A stretch of 64,000 bases of DNA, taken from Sphingomonas daechungensis. Lineage in GTDB: Bacteria > Pseudomonadota > Alphaproteobacteria > Sphingomonadales > Sphingomonadaceae. Made by a program: the position numbers and the translations under genes. Position 1 is the stretch's first letter. The number at the start of each line of letters is the position of its first letter. Of the stretch, positions 1-8,708 are shown piece after piece. Where the stretch lies: NCBI RefSeq assembly GCF_014489495.1, contig NZ_CP060780.1, positions 806,001 to 870,000 of the forward strand, in the 5' to 3' direction. A model generated the notes under the pieces. It ran no database searches. It worked only from the letters and a program-made list of their open reading frames with translations, and had not been told where the DNA came from.

Positions 1-1310
1 GGCTCGAGGATGTATTGAAGCGCGGTGCGCTTGCGCACCGAAAGCAGGACTTCGACGGGAAGGCCCGGGCGCAGCTGTCCTTTGCCAAGCGAGCCGCTGA
101 CCCTCCGAAGCTCGTCGGCAGGAACGTCGATCTCCGCCCGGAAGTAGGACTGGCCCGTCTTCTCGTCAGTAAAGCTGTCGGCGGAGATGGTGCGTACCTT
201 GCCCGTCAGAAGCGGCAGGGTGCGGTCGTTGACGCTGACGAAGCGAACCTGCGCCTCCTGGCCCTGATAGACGTCGTCAGCATTGGTCGGCGCGACTTGG
301 GCTTGGATGACTAGGCTGCGGTGATCCGGGACGATTTCCATCAGGGTCTGCCCGGGCGAAACCACCCCGCCGATGGTGAACACGCTAAGGCCCACGACCT
401 GACCGGTGGCCGGAGCGCGGACGCGGGCGCGTTGCAGTTGCTCGCGCACCGCGATCAGCTTGGGAAGTACATCAGACAGCCGCGCCTGGGTGTCGCGCAG
501 GTCCGACGCGACCTGCTCCATCGCCGTCTTCTCGATCGAAACCGACTGCATCCGCGTTTCGCCCTTGCCTTCGCCGGCGCGAGCGATCTCCGCGGTCATC
601 GAGGCTTCTTGGCCCTTCAGCTCGGCATAGGCCCGTTCGAGCGCGCGGATGCGGTTCACCGACGCAAAGCCCTTTTCCTGGATCTTCTTCAGCCCGTCGA
701 TTTCTTCCTGAAGCAAGCGCTGCTGCTCGTGCAGTGAGGCGATCTGCTGCGAATAGCCAGACTGCTGCTCGCCGAGCTGGAGCGACCGCTGGCCGAGCAC
801 GGATTGCTGTGCCGACTTCGAAGCGAGCCGCGCCTGAAGCTGAGCGCGCTGCAAGGCCATCGCTTGCGCGGCGAGCGGCTGATCCTCCGCGGGAAGTCCG
901 GCGAATTCCGCCGGCGGGAGGAAGTCGCGGGCACCCGCACGTTCGGCCATCAACCGGGCGCGCTGGGCGACATTTGTCAGGTAGTCGCTGGTCAGCGCCC
1001 GCTCTTGCGCGCGAAGGTCAGGCGCGGCCATTTCGATGAGGACGTCGCCCGCCTTCACATGCTGCCCTTCGCGGACGTTGATCGCGGTGACGACGCCGCC
1101 TTCGCGGTGCTGCACCGACTGGCGGTTCCCTGAGACGGCGATGACTCCGCGGGCCGGAACCGCCGCATCGAGCGGCATGAACGCGGCCCAGCCGAGCAGG
1201 ATTACGAAGAATATGATGACGATGCCGGCACCAATCCGGATGTCGCGGCGCGGATCGTCGACGGGCGCGTCCTGCTGGTAGGGTTCGATGATCGAGGTCA
1301 GCACGTTCAT
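1..1310 (-). CDS. Type I secretion membrane fusion protein (HlyD/PrsE family), 3' end missing
   Basis: Periplasmic adaptor that links the inner-membrane ABC transporter of a type I secretion system to the outer-membrane channel. The minus-strand frame is open from the ATG at 1310 to the window edge, so the C-terminus lies outside. A cytoplasmic N-terminus is followed by one membrane segment at about residues 24-45, a biotinyl-lipoyl-like half (QSVQHREGGVV), a long Gln/Glu/Ala-rich coiled coil, then the second lipoyl half and beta-barrel (RVRAPATGQVVGL). The start overlaps the stop of the ATPase gene by 4 bases (ATGA), so the two are translationally coupled. No exported substrate gene is visible in the window. 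Family assignment is firm; the substrate is unknown. Confidence 0.9.
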   Translation of the reverse strand, partial: MNVLTSIIEPYQQDAPVDDPRRDIRIGAGIVIIFFVILLGWAAFMPLDAAVPARGVIAVSGNRQSVQHREGGVVTAINVREGQHVKAGDVLIEMAAPDLRAQERALTSDYLTNVAQRARLMAERAGARDFLPPAEFAGLPAEDQPLAAQAMALQRAQLQARLASKSAQQSVLGQRSLQLGEQQSGYSQQIASLHEQQRLLQEEIDGLKKIQEKGFASVNRIRALERAYAELKGQEASMTAEIARAGEGKGETRMQSVSIEKTAMEQVASDLRDTQARLSDVLPKLIAVREQLQRARVRAPATGQVVGLSVFTIGGVVSPGQTLMEIVPDHRSLVIQAQVAPTNADDVYQGQEAQVRFVSVNDRTLPLLTGKVRTISADSFTDEKTGQSYFRAEIDVPADELRRVSGSLGKGQLRPGLPVEVLLSVRKRTALQYILE

Positions 1311-3009
1311 CCGGCCGCCCCTTCGCCCACCTGAAGCAACCGGTTGGCGACTTCTTGCGATGGCCCGAGCAGCTTGGGCCGGCCGCCTTCGAGCACGAGG
1401 AGGCGCTTTGCGCCCGAAAGGATCGAGCGGCGATGCGCGATCAGGATGACCGCGGCGCCTCGGTTCATCGCTCCTGCAAGCGACGTGATGAGCGCGGCCT
1501 CGCCATCGGAATCGAGGAAGGCGTTGGGCTCGTCGAGGATCATCAGGACAGGATTGCCATAGAAAGCGCGCGCCAGTGCCACCCGCTGAGCCTGGCCCGA
1601 GGACAGTCCCTGCCCGAGCGGCCCGAGCGGCGTATCATAGCCCTTCGGCAATTTCAGGATGAGCTCGTGGGCACCGGCCGCTTGAGCCGCCGCAACGGCC
1701 AGCTTGTCCACGTCCGTACCATTAGCCGCACCGGAGAAGCGGGAAATGTTTTCCTTGATCGTGCCTTCGAACAGGCTTGGCTCCTGCGGCAGGTACCCGA
1801 TGTGGCGCGCGAGATCGTCGGACTCCCAGTCGGAATAAGCCGCGCCGTCGATCCGGACGATGCCGGCCTCGGTCGGGATGGCGCCTGCGAGCACTTTTGC
1901 CAACGTCGTCTTGCCTGCGCCGCTTGGACCGATGACGCCGAGCATCTCGCCAGGACTGACGTCGACCGAGATTCCAAACAGAACCGGCCGGCCGTCGGGA
2001 CCGCGAACTCCGACCTGGTCGACTTCCAACCGTCCAGCGGGCTCGGGAGGCGCGTGTAGATTCGCTCGGCCGGAACGCCGGACATTACTTCGGCGAGACG
2101 CGTCAAGGCCGCGTGGGCGCCGATGATCGTCGGCCAGCCGCCGATGACCGCCTCGACCGGCTGTAGCGCGCGGCTGAGCAGGATCGAGGCGGCCACAATG
2201 GCGCCTGCAGAAATATAGCCGGCGATCGCGAGGAGAGCGCCGAGGCCCAGCGCGGCCGACTGGACGAAGAGGCGAAGAAAGCGGCTCAGAGCCGAGAAGC
2301 GGCCGCCCGTGAACTGCGCATCCGAAAGGCGGGAAAGGCCGAACGCCCGCTGGGCCAGCTGGCGGTTGACCATGGTCCCGACCATTCCAAGCGCCCGAAC
2401 CGTGTCGTTGTTGAGCGCGACGGTCTGGGCCGCGGCTTGCGAAGCGGCCATCGCTTGCGTCGCCGTCTGCATCGTCTCCGCCGTTGCGCGTTGATTGCGC
2501 CAGGCCACGAAGAACAGGATCGCCGAAGCGGCGGTGGCAAGGATTCCGATCCAGAAGTGCAGCAGGAAGGCAACGGCGAGGAACAAGGGGAACCACGGCA
2601 CGTCGAACATGGCTCCGGCCACAGGACTTCCGATCGCCTGCCGAACCGTCTCGAAATCCCGCATGGCCTGGACGGCGGCGTTCGAGTTGCGTCCCATCAT
2701 CCGCTTCAGGATCTTCGGGGCCAGCAAGGCATCGAGCCTCAGGCTGGCCCTGACCAGAAGGCGGTTCCGGATCGCATCCAGCGCGGACAGGGCGAACAAA
2801 GCGACGGCCAATGCCAGGGTGATGAACAGCAGCGTCATCTTGCCGCCGGTCGCCACGACCCGGTCGTAAACCTGCAGCATGTAGATCGCAGGCGCGAGGA
2901 ACAGCAAGTTGATGAACAGGCTGAAGACGGCAGCCGCTAGGAAGTGCGGGCGGCAGGCCTCGACGGCCTCCGCCATATCCCTTGGTAACTCTATCCCAGC
3001 GATCTTCAT
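1307..3009 (-). CDS. Type I secretion ABC transporter ATPase/permease (PrtD-like), frameshifted
   Basis: Inner-membrane exporter subunit that powers type I secretion. The first part (residues 1 to about 320) has the ABC transmembrane domain with membrane segments near residues 25-45 and 60-80. The second part, in another frame, has Walker A GPSGAGKTTL, signature LSSGQAQR and Walker B LMILDEPNAFLD. The frames switch at 2045-2047 on the plus strand, where one C is missing on the coding strand in a CCC run; adding it joins RIYTRLP to EPAGRLEVDQV and gives a normal protein of 567 residues with no peptidase domain. The gene precedes and overlaps the HlyD-type adaptor. A genuine pseudogene is less likely because many neighbours show the same one-base defect. 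Confidence 0.88.
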
Positions 3010-3182
3010 CGGTCCTGCTTTAGGCCCCTACTTCGGCTTTTGTGAACATAGTCTCGCCGGAAGAGCAGGCGGAAGAACGCGTGCAAGGCACTGTCGCGTA
3101 TCGGGACTTTCACCGAGATTTCCTGCCTTCAGTTTATGGCAATGGCGAATGACAGCCTTCGACAACCGACAGGAGCGCGCCA

Positions 3183-4003
3183 ATGTTCACCAACTCGCTC
3201 GCAATAGGTCTCGTCCTGCTGGCGCAAGGTTCGCCGGCGATGCAGATGCCAGTGGCAGTTCAGGTCACCACTCTTCCGGCGCCGATCCCGCCGACTACGA
3301 GACCCCGGTCACCCGGCCGCCCACGGTCCGTCCTCCGATGCGGCCAGATCACCGGGTGCCTTATTTCTCCCGATCGAATTATATCGACGGGCGCGGCTTT
3401 GCGGGGCGAGTACGGTGCAATTCGCAGAATGGTCGCTTCAACAGTTGCTCGGCGCGAACCCAGAACCGCGTCATGCTTATCCGGACGCACGGCGGAAATT
3501 GCCGGCGCGGCCATAGCTGGGGGTATGATTCGCGGCGAGTGTGGGTGTCGCAAAGCTGCCGGGCGACCTTCGCCTATGGGTACGGCCACTATTACCCCGA
3601 CCGCGAGAACAACAGCAGCTCCGGTGGATCGAACACCGCGCTTATCATTGGCGGGATTGCAGTCGCCGCGGGGCTGGCCGCGATCCTTTCGAACAGCGGC
3701 AAGAACATCGACACAAGCTCATCGTCGGCAGGCCCGCCGGCAGCGATCAGCGCCGACCCCAATTGGGTTCAGCAAGCTGCGCGTCCGGCGCTCAACCAAT
3801 GCCTGACCCGCGCAGCACGCGACGTCGGCGCAACGGGCGGCACCCGCATCACGCTTCAGACGGCGGCAGCCAGCGAGATCGAGCCCGGCGCGTTCCAGAT
3901 CGGCGGCACGCTGACGGCCCAGTACCCCGACAGCACGCGCGAACTGCCAATGCTATGCGAAGCCACCGCGGATGGCGTCGATCAGTTCGAGTTCAAATCC
4001 TGA
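3183..4003 (+). CDS. Secreted DUF3011 domain protein, frameshifted
   Basis: Exported protein with a hydrophobic N-terminal leader (MFTNSLAIGLVLLAQGSPA) followed by a Pro-rich linker, a DUF3011 domain with paired cysteines (RVRCNSQNGRFNSC and CRRGHSWGYDSRRVWVS), a membrane-like segment (TALIIGGIAVAAGLAAIL) and a soluble tail. The leader and the domain are in different frames. Adding one G at 3278-3279 gives LPGADPADYETP and a continuous 273-residue protein. The ATG follows a CAGGAG ribosome binding site. DUF3011 resembles cysteine-paired lectin-like repeats; no biochemical role is established here. Confidence 0.78.
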
Positions 4004-4089
4004 CGCTGAAATCCCGGGGAAGCGCGCGTCGCTTCCCCGGCAATTCCGGCCAACCAGCGAAAATCCCTCTTCGATTCAGAGATTTAGGC

Positions 4090-4165
4090 TGGTGGAGCTG
4101 AGGGGAATCGAACCCCTGACCTCTGCAGTGCGATTGCAGCGCTCTCCCATCTGAGCTACAGCCCC
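4090..4165 (-). tRNA. tRNA-Ala, anticodon CGC
   Basis: The reverse complement folds into a standard cloverleaf of 76 bases: acceptor GGGGCTG pairing with CAGCTCC, D arm GCTC/GAGC, anticodon stem CTGCA/TGCAG with loop ATCGCAC, and a T arm with GGTTCGATTCC. Loop positions 34-36 read CGC, which decodes GCG (alanine). The CCA end is encoded at 4090-4092. Confidence 0.96.
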
Positions 4166-4261
4166 GTACCCGGCAGGCGGCTCACATAGCCGCGCCTCTT
4201 TCCCCTTGCAATGACCCGCCGCGAGCCAATTTCGCCCTGTCGCTTGACGATGATTCCGTCA

Positions 4262-4287
4262 GGAACGGCCGTCGTCCTCCATTCGTT
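4262..4287 (+). promoter_or_regulatory. Candidate EcfG (general stress) promoter
   Basis: GGAAC at 4262-4266 and CGTT at 4284-4287 are separated by 17 bases, matching the alphaproteobacterial EcfG sigma factor consensus GGAAC-N16/17-cGTT. The site ends 57 bases before the ATG of the DUF2171 gene, which is of a stress-associated type. No sigma factor gene is in the window, so the assignment rests on motif and spacing only. Confidence 0.5.
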
Positions 4288-4344
4288 GTTCCCACAGTTG
4301 AGTAGCCGGCACGGTGCCGGCGCGATTTCCATGTGGAGGTAGCA

Positions 4345-5205
4345 ATGGCGTATGACCGCTACGAGCGCGAACAGCGTTGGCGAGAAGGCAGGTCCGAGGA
4401 CTGGAACGAACGCGACCCGCGGTCGTGGGACCGCGACCATGAGCGCGATCGCGACGACCGCGGCTTTCTCGGCCGCGTAGGAGACGAATTTCGGTCATGG
4501 TTCGGCGAGGACGACGACGGGCGATCCCGCCACGGCTCCCGTGAAGATGCCTATGGCCGATATGGCGGCGATACCGACGGCCGCTGGAAATGGGCGAGCA
4601 GCGAACGCAGCTACAACCCGGACTGGAGTGATGAGGGCGAGCCGCGTTCGAGCCGGTCCGATCGTGACGAGCACTACGGCCAGTCACCTCGGGATCGCGA
4701 TCCTTATCGCCGAACCAGCTTCGCTGGATCCCGCGAACCGTCAAACATCGACGACCGTCACTATCACGAGATGCGCCGCCGGCAGGCCGATGACCTCGAC
4801 CGCGACTACGACGAGTTCCGCCGCGAACGGGCCTCCAAGTTCGAAAGCGAATTCGGCGAGTGGCGGGAGCGACGCATTTCCAAGCGCCAGCTCCTCAGTG
4901 GAATCCGTGAGCACATGGAGGTCGTCGGGACCGACGACAAGCACGTCGGCACAGTCGACCGCATTGCCGGAGACCGGATCATCCTGACCCGGAGCGATCC
5001 GGAATCGGGCGGCGCCCATCACTCGCTGAGCTGTTCCGACGTCGACCGCATCGACGGCGACCGGGTGCTCCTGGAATGCAGCGCAGACAAGGCGAAGGAG
5101 CGCTGGCGCGACGAGAACCGCAGTCGCGCGCTGTTCGAGCGAGAGGACCAGGGCCGGGCCGGACCTCACGTCCTCGATCGCAGCTTCTCCGGCACGTATC
5201 GCTAG
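4345..5205 (+). CDS. DUF2171 domain protein, highly charged
   Basis: A 286-residue protein starting MAYDRYEREQRW; an in-frame ATG 12 bases upstream is less likely because a GGAGGT ribosome binding site sits 5 bases before 4345. The N-terminal two thirds is low complexity, dominated by Arg, Asp, Glu, Ser and Tyr, probably disordered. The C-terminal part (about residues 190-260, from HMEVVGTDDKHVGTVDRI) matches the DUF2171 fold, a small beta domain distantly like PRC barrels. There is no signal peptide or membrane segment. The upstream EcfG-like promoter suggests general-stress control. Molecular function is unknown. Confidence 0.82.
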   Translation: MAYDRYEREQRWREGRSEDWNERDPRSWDRDHERDRDDRGFLGRVGDEFRSWFGEDDDGRSRHGSREDAYGRYGGDTDGRWKWASSERSYNPDWSDEGEPRSSRSDRDEHYGQSPRDRDPYRRTSFAGSREPSNIDDRHYHEMRRRQADDLDRDYDEFRRERASKFESEFGEWRERRISKRQLLSGIREHMEVVGTDDKHVGTVDRIAGDRIILTRSDPESGGAHHSLSCSDVDRIDGDRVLLECSADKAKERWRDENRSRALFEREDQGRAGPHVLDRSFSGTYR

Positions 5206-5231
5206 TCTTCCCAGCCCTTTCCGGGCGGGGC

Positions 5232-5257
5232 GGCCCGGGCACGAAAGTGCCCGGGCC
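5232..5257 (+). terminator. Rho-independent terminator
   Basis: Perfect 11-bp stem GGCCCGGGCAC / GTGCCCGGGCC with a GAAA loop, followed by TTTCTT. It lies 26 bases after the DUF2171 stop codon and is oriented to end that transcript. Confidence 0.85.
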
Positions 5258-5314
5258 TTTCTTGTGGGCGAATGGCGTCCTATGCGCGGGCTCGATCAAA
5301 CCGGGAGACAGTTG

Positions 5315-6300
5315 ATGGCACGCGCCTGGCACCTGATGAGCCGTCCGCAGGGACTACCGACGGACGAGAATTTCGCACTCAAGCCCTACGACCTTCCGGA
5401 GCTCGGTGAAGGCCAGATTCTGGTCCGCAACCACTGGCTGTCGGTGGATCCCTACATGCGTGGGCGCATGAACGACGTGAAGAGCTACGTCCCGCCGTTC
5501 CAGATCGATCAGCCGATGGACGGCGGCGCGGTCGGCGAAGTCGTTGAGTCCCGCGCCGACGGTTTCTCGGCCGGTGACCTTGTACTTCACATGGGCGGGT
5601 GGCGCGACGAAGCGGTGGTCGATTCCCGCATGGCGAACAAGCTTCCCAACCTCGGCGCCGAGCCGCAGGCGTTCCTCGGCAATCTCGGCGTAACCGGCGC
5701 GACTGCTTACTTCGGCTTGCTTGACGTCGCATCGGCCAAGGAAGGCGACGTGGTGTTCGTGTCCGCCGCTGCGGGAGCGGTCGGCTCTGCTGTTGTTCAG
5801 ATCGCCAAGGCCAAGGGCATGACCGTCATCGGTTCGGCCGGTGGCGAGGACAAGTGCGAGTTCGTCCGGTCGCTCGGCGCAGATCATGCGATCGACTACA
5901 AGGCGCAACCGATCCTGAAGGGCCTCGCGGCCGCGACGCCTGACGGCATCGACGTCTATTTCGACAATGTCGGCGGCGACCATCTCGACGCGGCCTTCGC
6001 GCTTGCCAAGATGCGCGCCCGCTTCGCCATCTGCGGAATGATCGAGGGTACAACAAGGCCGAGCCCGCGGCCTTCCGCTTCATTATGCGCGTGATTGCCA
6101 TGCGCATCCGCATGCAAGGCTTCATCGTCTTCGACTTCCAGCCGCGAATGGACGAATTCTACCGCGAAATGGGGCAGATGCTGGCAAGCGGGCAGGTCAA
6201 ATCGCGCGACACAGTGGTCGAGGGCATCGAGAACATGCCCGACGCATTCCGCGGCCTGTTCAGCGGCGACAACGTCGGAAAGATGCTCGTCAAGCTCTAG
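5315..6300 (+). CDS. NADP-dependent zinc-free oxidoreductase (MDR family, CurA-like), frameshifted
   Basis: Medium-chain dehydrogenase/reductase of the leukotriene B4 dehydrogenase/CurA group, which reduces activated C=C bonds with NADPH. The N-terminal GroES-like part has LSVDPYMRGRM. The Rossmann part has the nucleotide loop SAAAGAVGSAVVQIAK at about residues 150-165 and lacks zinc cysteines. The frame breaks near 6047-6049: one G missing from a G run separates ICGMIEG from YNKAEPAAFRF. With it restored the protein is 328 residues, normal for the family. ATG at 5315 follows GGGAGA; upstream in-frame starts would run back toward the terminator. Its stop shares CTAG (6297-6300) with the convergent peptidase gene. 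Confidence 0.88.
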
Positions 6301-7199
6301 CCGTTGAATTTGCAGGCGGCCGGATCGCCGGTCTTCAGGCCAATCTGGAGCGCTTGCATTCGCTGCGCCGAGCTTCCGTGGGTGAAGCTCTCCGGAACGA
6401 CGACCCCCTGCGACTGACGCTGGAGCGTGTCGTCGCCGATCGCCTCGGCCGCGCGCATGCCTTCCTCGATGTCGCCGGGTTCGATGATTGATCCCTGGGC
6501 ATCGCGGGCATTGGCCAGCCATACGCCGGCGTAGCAGTCGGCCTGGAGCTCGACGCCGACCTGGATCGCATTCCCTTGCGTCTGGCTCGCGCGAGCCTGC
6601 GCATTGTGAGCCTCGTCGAGCGTGCCCTCGAGATTCTGGATGTGGTGCCCGACCTCGTGCGCGACGACGTAGACGGCGGCCGCGTCGCCCGGTGCCCCGA
6701 AGCGCTGCGAAAGCTCATTGAAGAAGCTCGGGTCGATGTAGATCGTGCTGTCGTTGGGGCAATAGAAGGGGCCCATTGCCGCCTGTCCTGCGCCGCAAGC
6801 GGTCTGCGTCCCACGGCTGTAGGCGACCATCTTGGTCGGCGTGTAGCGCGCGCCATGCTTGGCAAAGATCTCGCCCCAGGTTTCCTCGGTCGATCCGAGC
6901 GTCCGCGTGAGGAAGTCGCGCATGTTCGGGTCAAGCGTCGACTGGCCGTTGGGAGAGGGAGCTGTCGGGCCGCCCGAGGGAATCAGTCCGCCCGATCCGC
7001 CGCCGAGCTGCGTGAGAACGCAATAGCCGAGCAGGAGGACCAGGACGCCGACGATCCCGAAGCGGCTCATGACGAAGGGCAGCAGGCAGCCGAGCATATT
7101 GCCGCCGCCCCCTCCGCCGCCGAAGCCGAAGCCTCCTCCGCCTTGTCCGGTACGGTCTTCGAAATTGCCGCTTGGACCTTCGCCGCCGAGCCGAACCAT
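6297..7199 (-). CDS. Neutral zinc metallopeptidase (YpfJ family)
   Basis: Membrane-anchored putative metallopeptidase of 300 residues. A Gly-rich N-terminus (about residues 15-35) is followed by one membrane segment (FGIVGVLVLLLGYCVL, about 45-65), a Pro/Gly/Ser linker, and the catalytic domain with the zinc motif AHEVGHHIQN and a downstream Glu region (ELQADCYAGVWL). The Cys pair in TACGAG and FYCPND is typical of the family. The start at 7199 (MVRLGGEGP) is chosen because upstream codons run through the divergent dehydrogenase gene. Substrate unknown. Confidence 0.9.
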   Translation of the reverse strand: MVRLGGEGPSGNFEDRTGQGGGGFGFGGGGGGGNMLGCLLPFVMSRFGIVGVLVLLLGYCVLTQLGGGSGGLIPSGGPTAPSPNGQSTLDPNMRDFLTRTLGSTEETWGEIFAKHGARYTPTKMVAYSRGTQTACGAGQAAMGPFYCPNDSTIYIDPSFFNELSQRFGAPGDAAAVYVVAHEVGHHIQNLEGTLDEAHNAQARASQTQGNAIQVGVELQADCYAGVWLANARDAQGSIIEPGDIEEGMRAAEAIGDDTLQRQSQGVVVPESFTHGSSAQRMQALQIGLKTGDPAACKFNG

Positions 7200-7295
7200 A
7201 TGAGTCTCCCCTGCTTCTTCCGCCCAAATGCGCGAAAAGGCGTACCGGTTGCAAATGACGATTGCCGGCGCGACTAGCGCGGCAAAGGAGATCCC

Positions 7296-8063
7296 ATGAT
7301 TCTCGAAGGCAAGGTCGCTCTCGTCACTGGTTCCACGTCCGGCATTGGTCTCGCCATTGCACAGGCTCTCGCGGGCGAAGGAGCGAGAGTGATGATCAAC
7401 GGCTTCGGCGATCCGGCCGAAATCGCGAGGATCAGCGACGACCTCGGCGCACTCTACGACGGGGCGGACCTGTCGGACCCGGCTCAGATCGAATCCATGC
7501 TTCGCCACTGCACCGACGAGCTCGGCGCGCCCGACATTCTGGTGAACAATGCGGGCGTCCAGCACGTCTCCCCGGTTGAGGATTTCCCGGTCGGAAAGTG
7601 GGACGCGATCCTGGCGATCAACCTGACGGCGGTGTTTCACACCACGCGGCTGGCAATCCCTTCGATGAAGGCGAAGCAGTGGGGCCGAATCATCAACACG
7701 GCCTCTGCCCACAGTCTCGTCGCTTCGCCCAACAAGTCGGCCTATGTCGCCGCCAAGCATGGGGTCGCCGGCTTTACCAAGTCCGTTGCGCTGGAGGCCG
7801 CGAAGGACGGCGTAACCGTCAACTGCATTTCACCGGGATATGTCTGGACGACCTTGGTCGAGAACCAGATCCCGGACACGATGAAAGCGCGGAACCTGAC
7901 CCGCGAGCAAGTGATGAACGACGTCCTTCTCGCCGCCCAGCCGACCAAGCGTTTCGTCACCCCGGAGGAGGTTGCGGCGCTCGCTCTGTTCCTCTGCCGC
8001 GAAGAGGCAAAGTCGATCACTGGTGCGAACCTCAGCATGGACGGAGGCTGGACAGCTGCCTAG
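7296..8063 (+). CDS. bdhA: D-3-hydroxybutyrate dehydrogenase (SDR family)
   Basis: Interconverts 3-hydroxybutyrate and acetoacetate with NAD, in polyhydroxybutyrate and ketone-body use. The 255-residue protein has the short-chain dehydrogenase signatures: cofactor loop TGSTSGIG at residues 11-18, NNAG near 90, catalytic Ser in the INTASAHS segment and YVAAK as the Tyr-x3-Lys pair. The C-terminal region NQIPDTMKARNLTREQV followed by LLAAQPTKRFVT is characteristic of the 3-hydroxybutyrate dehydrogenase subgroup. No PHB synthase or thiolase is in the window. ATG follows AAGGAGA. It is divergent from the peptidase gene. Confidence 0.9.
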   Translation: MILEGKVALVTGSTSGIGLAIAQALAGEGARVMINGFGDPAEIARISDDLGALYDGADLSDPAQIESMLRHCTDELGAPDILVNNAGVQHVSPVEDFPVGKWDAILAINLTAVFHTTRLAIPSMKAKQWGRIINTASAHSLVASPNKSAYVAAKHGVAGFTKSVALEAAKDGVTVNCISPGYVWTTLVENQIPDTMKARNLTREQVMNDVLLAAQPTKRFVTPEEVAALALFLCREEAKSITGANLSMDGGWTAA

Positions 8064-8073
8064 GCTGCCGCGG

Positions 8074-8697
8074 ATGCGCCACTTCGTCTTCGCCGCCGTC
8101 TTGCTGACTTTGTCGGGCTGTGCCGAATTCCATCAGGCGCCTGGCGTCATCGCTCACCCGGCAAGCGATTGGCGGACCATCGCCACCCCGTCGGACCGCG
8201 AACGCTTGAAGGAGTGGCGGACCGCATTCGTCGATGCCTTGCGGTCCGCGCGCGCCGGCGGGCATGCCGCTGATATCGAACGCGAGGGGGCGCTTCTCGA
8301 ACCGGACGCCGCGCTCGGCGGAGGGCCGATACCGAACGGACTCTACCGGTGCCGGACTATCAAGGTCGGATCGAAGACGATGGGCATGCTGCCCTTTGTT
8401 GCTTATCCGGCCTTCGACTGCCGCATCCAGCAGGACGGCGAGTTGCAGGACTTCGCAAAGCTGACCGGGTCGCAGCGGCAAGTCGGCTCGATCTTTCCCG
8501 GCGACCCGTTACGGCAGGTGTTTCTCGGCACGTTGGTGCTCGGCGACGAAACGCGCGCATTCCAGTACGGCCGCGACATGCAGCGCGACGTCGCTGGCTA
8601 CGTCGAGCGGATCGGGCCGAACCGATGGCGGCTGATCATGCCGCGGCCGCACTTCGAATCTCAGATGGACGTGCTGGAGCTGGTGCCAGCGCAATAA
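8074..8697 (+). CDS. DUF4893 lipoprotein
   Basis: A 207-residue putative lipoprotein: leader MRHFVFAAVLLTLSGC with lipobox LSGC, then a domain with the DUF4893 pattern (GLYRCRTIKVGSK, PFVAYPAFDCRI, LTGSQRQVGSIFP, RWRLIMPRP). It begins 10 bases after the dehydrogenase stop and 11 bases before the next gene, so it is probably co-transcribed with both. Start at 8074 is preferred over earlier in-frame codons inside the dehydrogenase because it gives a clean lipoprotein leader. Function unknown. Confidence 0.82.
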   Translation: MRHFVFAAVLLTLSGCAEFHQAPGVIAHPASDWRTIATPSDRERLKEWRTAFVDALRSARAGGHAADIEREGALLEPDAALGGGPIPNGLYRCRTIKVGSKTMGMLPFVAYPAFDCRIQQDGELQDFAKLTGSQRQVGSIFPGDPLRQVFLGTLVLGDETRAFQYGRDMQRDVAGYVERIGPNRWRLIMPRPHFESQMDVLELVPAQ

Positions 8698-8708
8698 GGG
8701 GCGCATTG

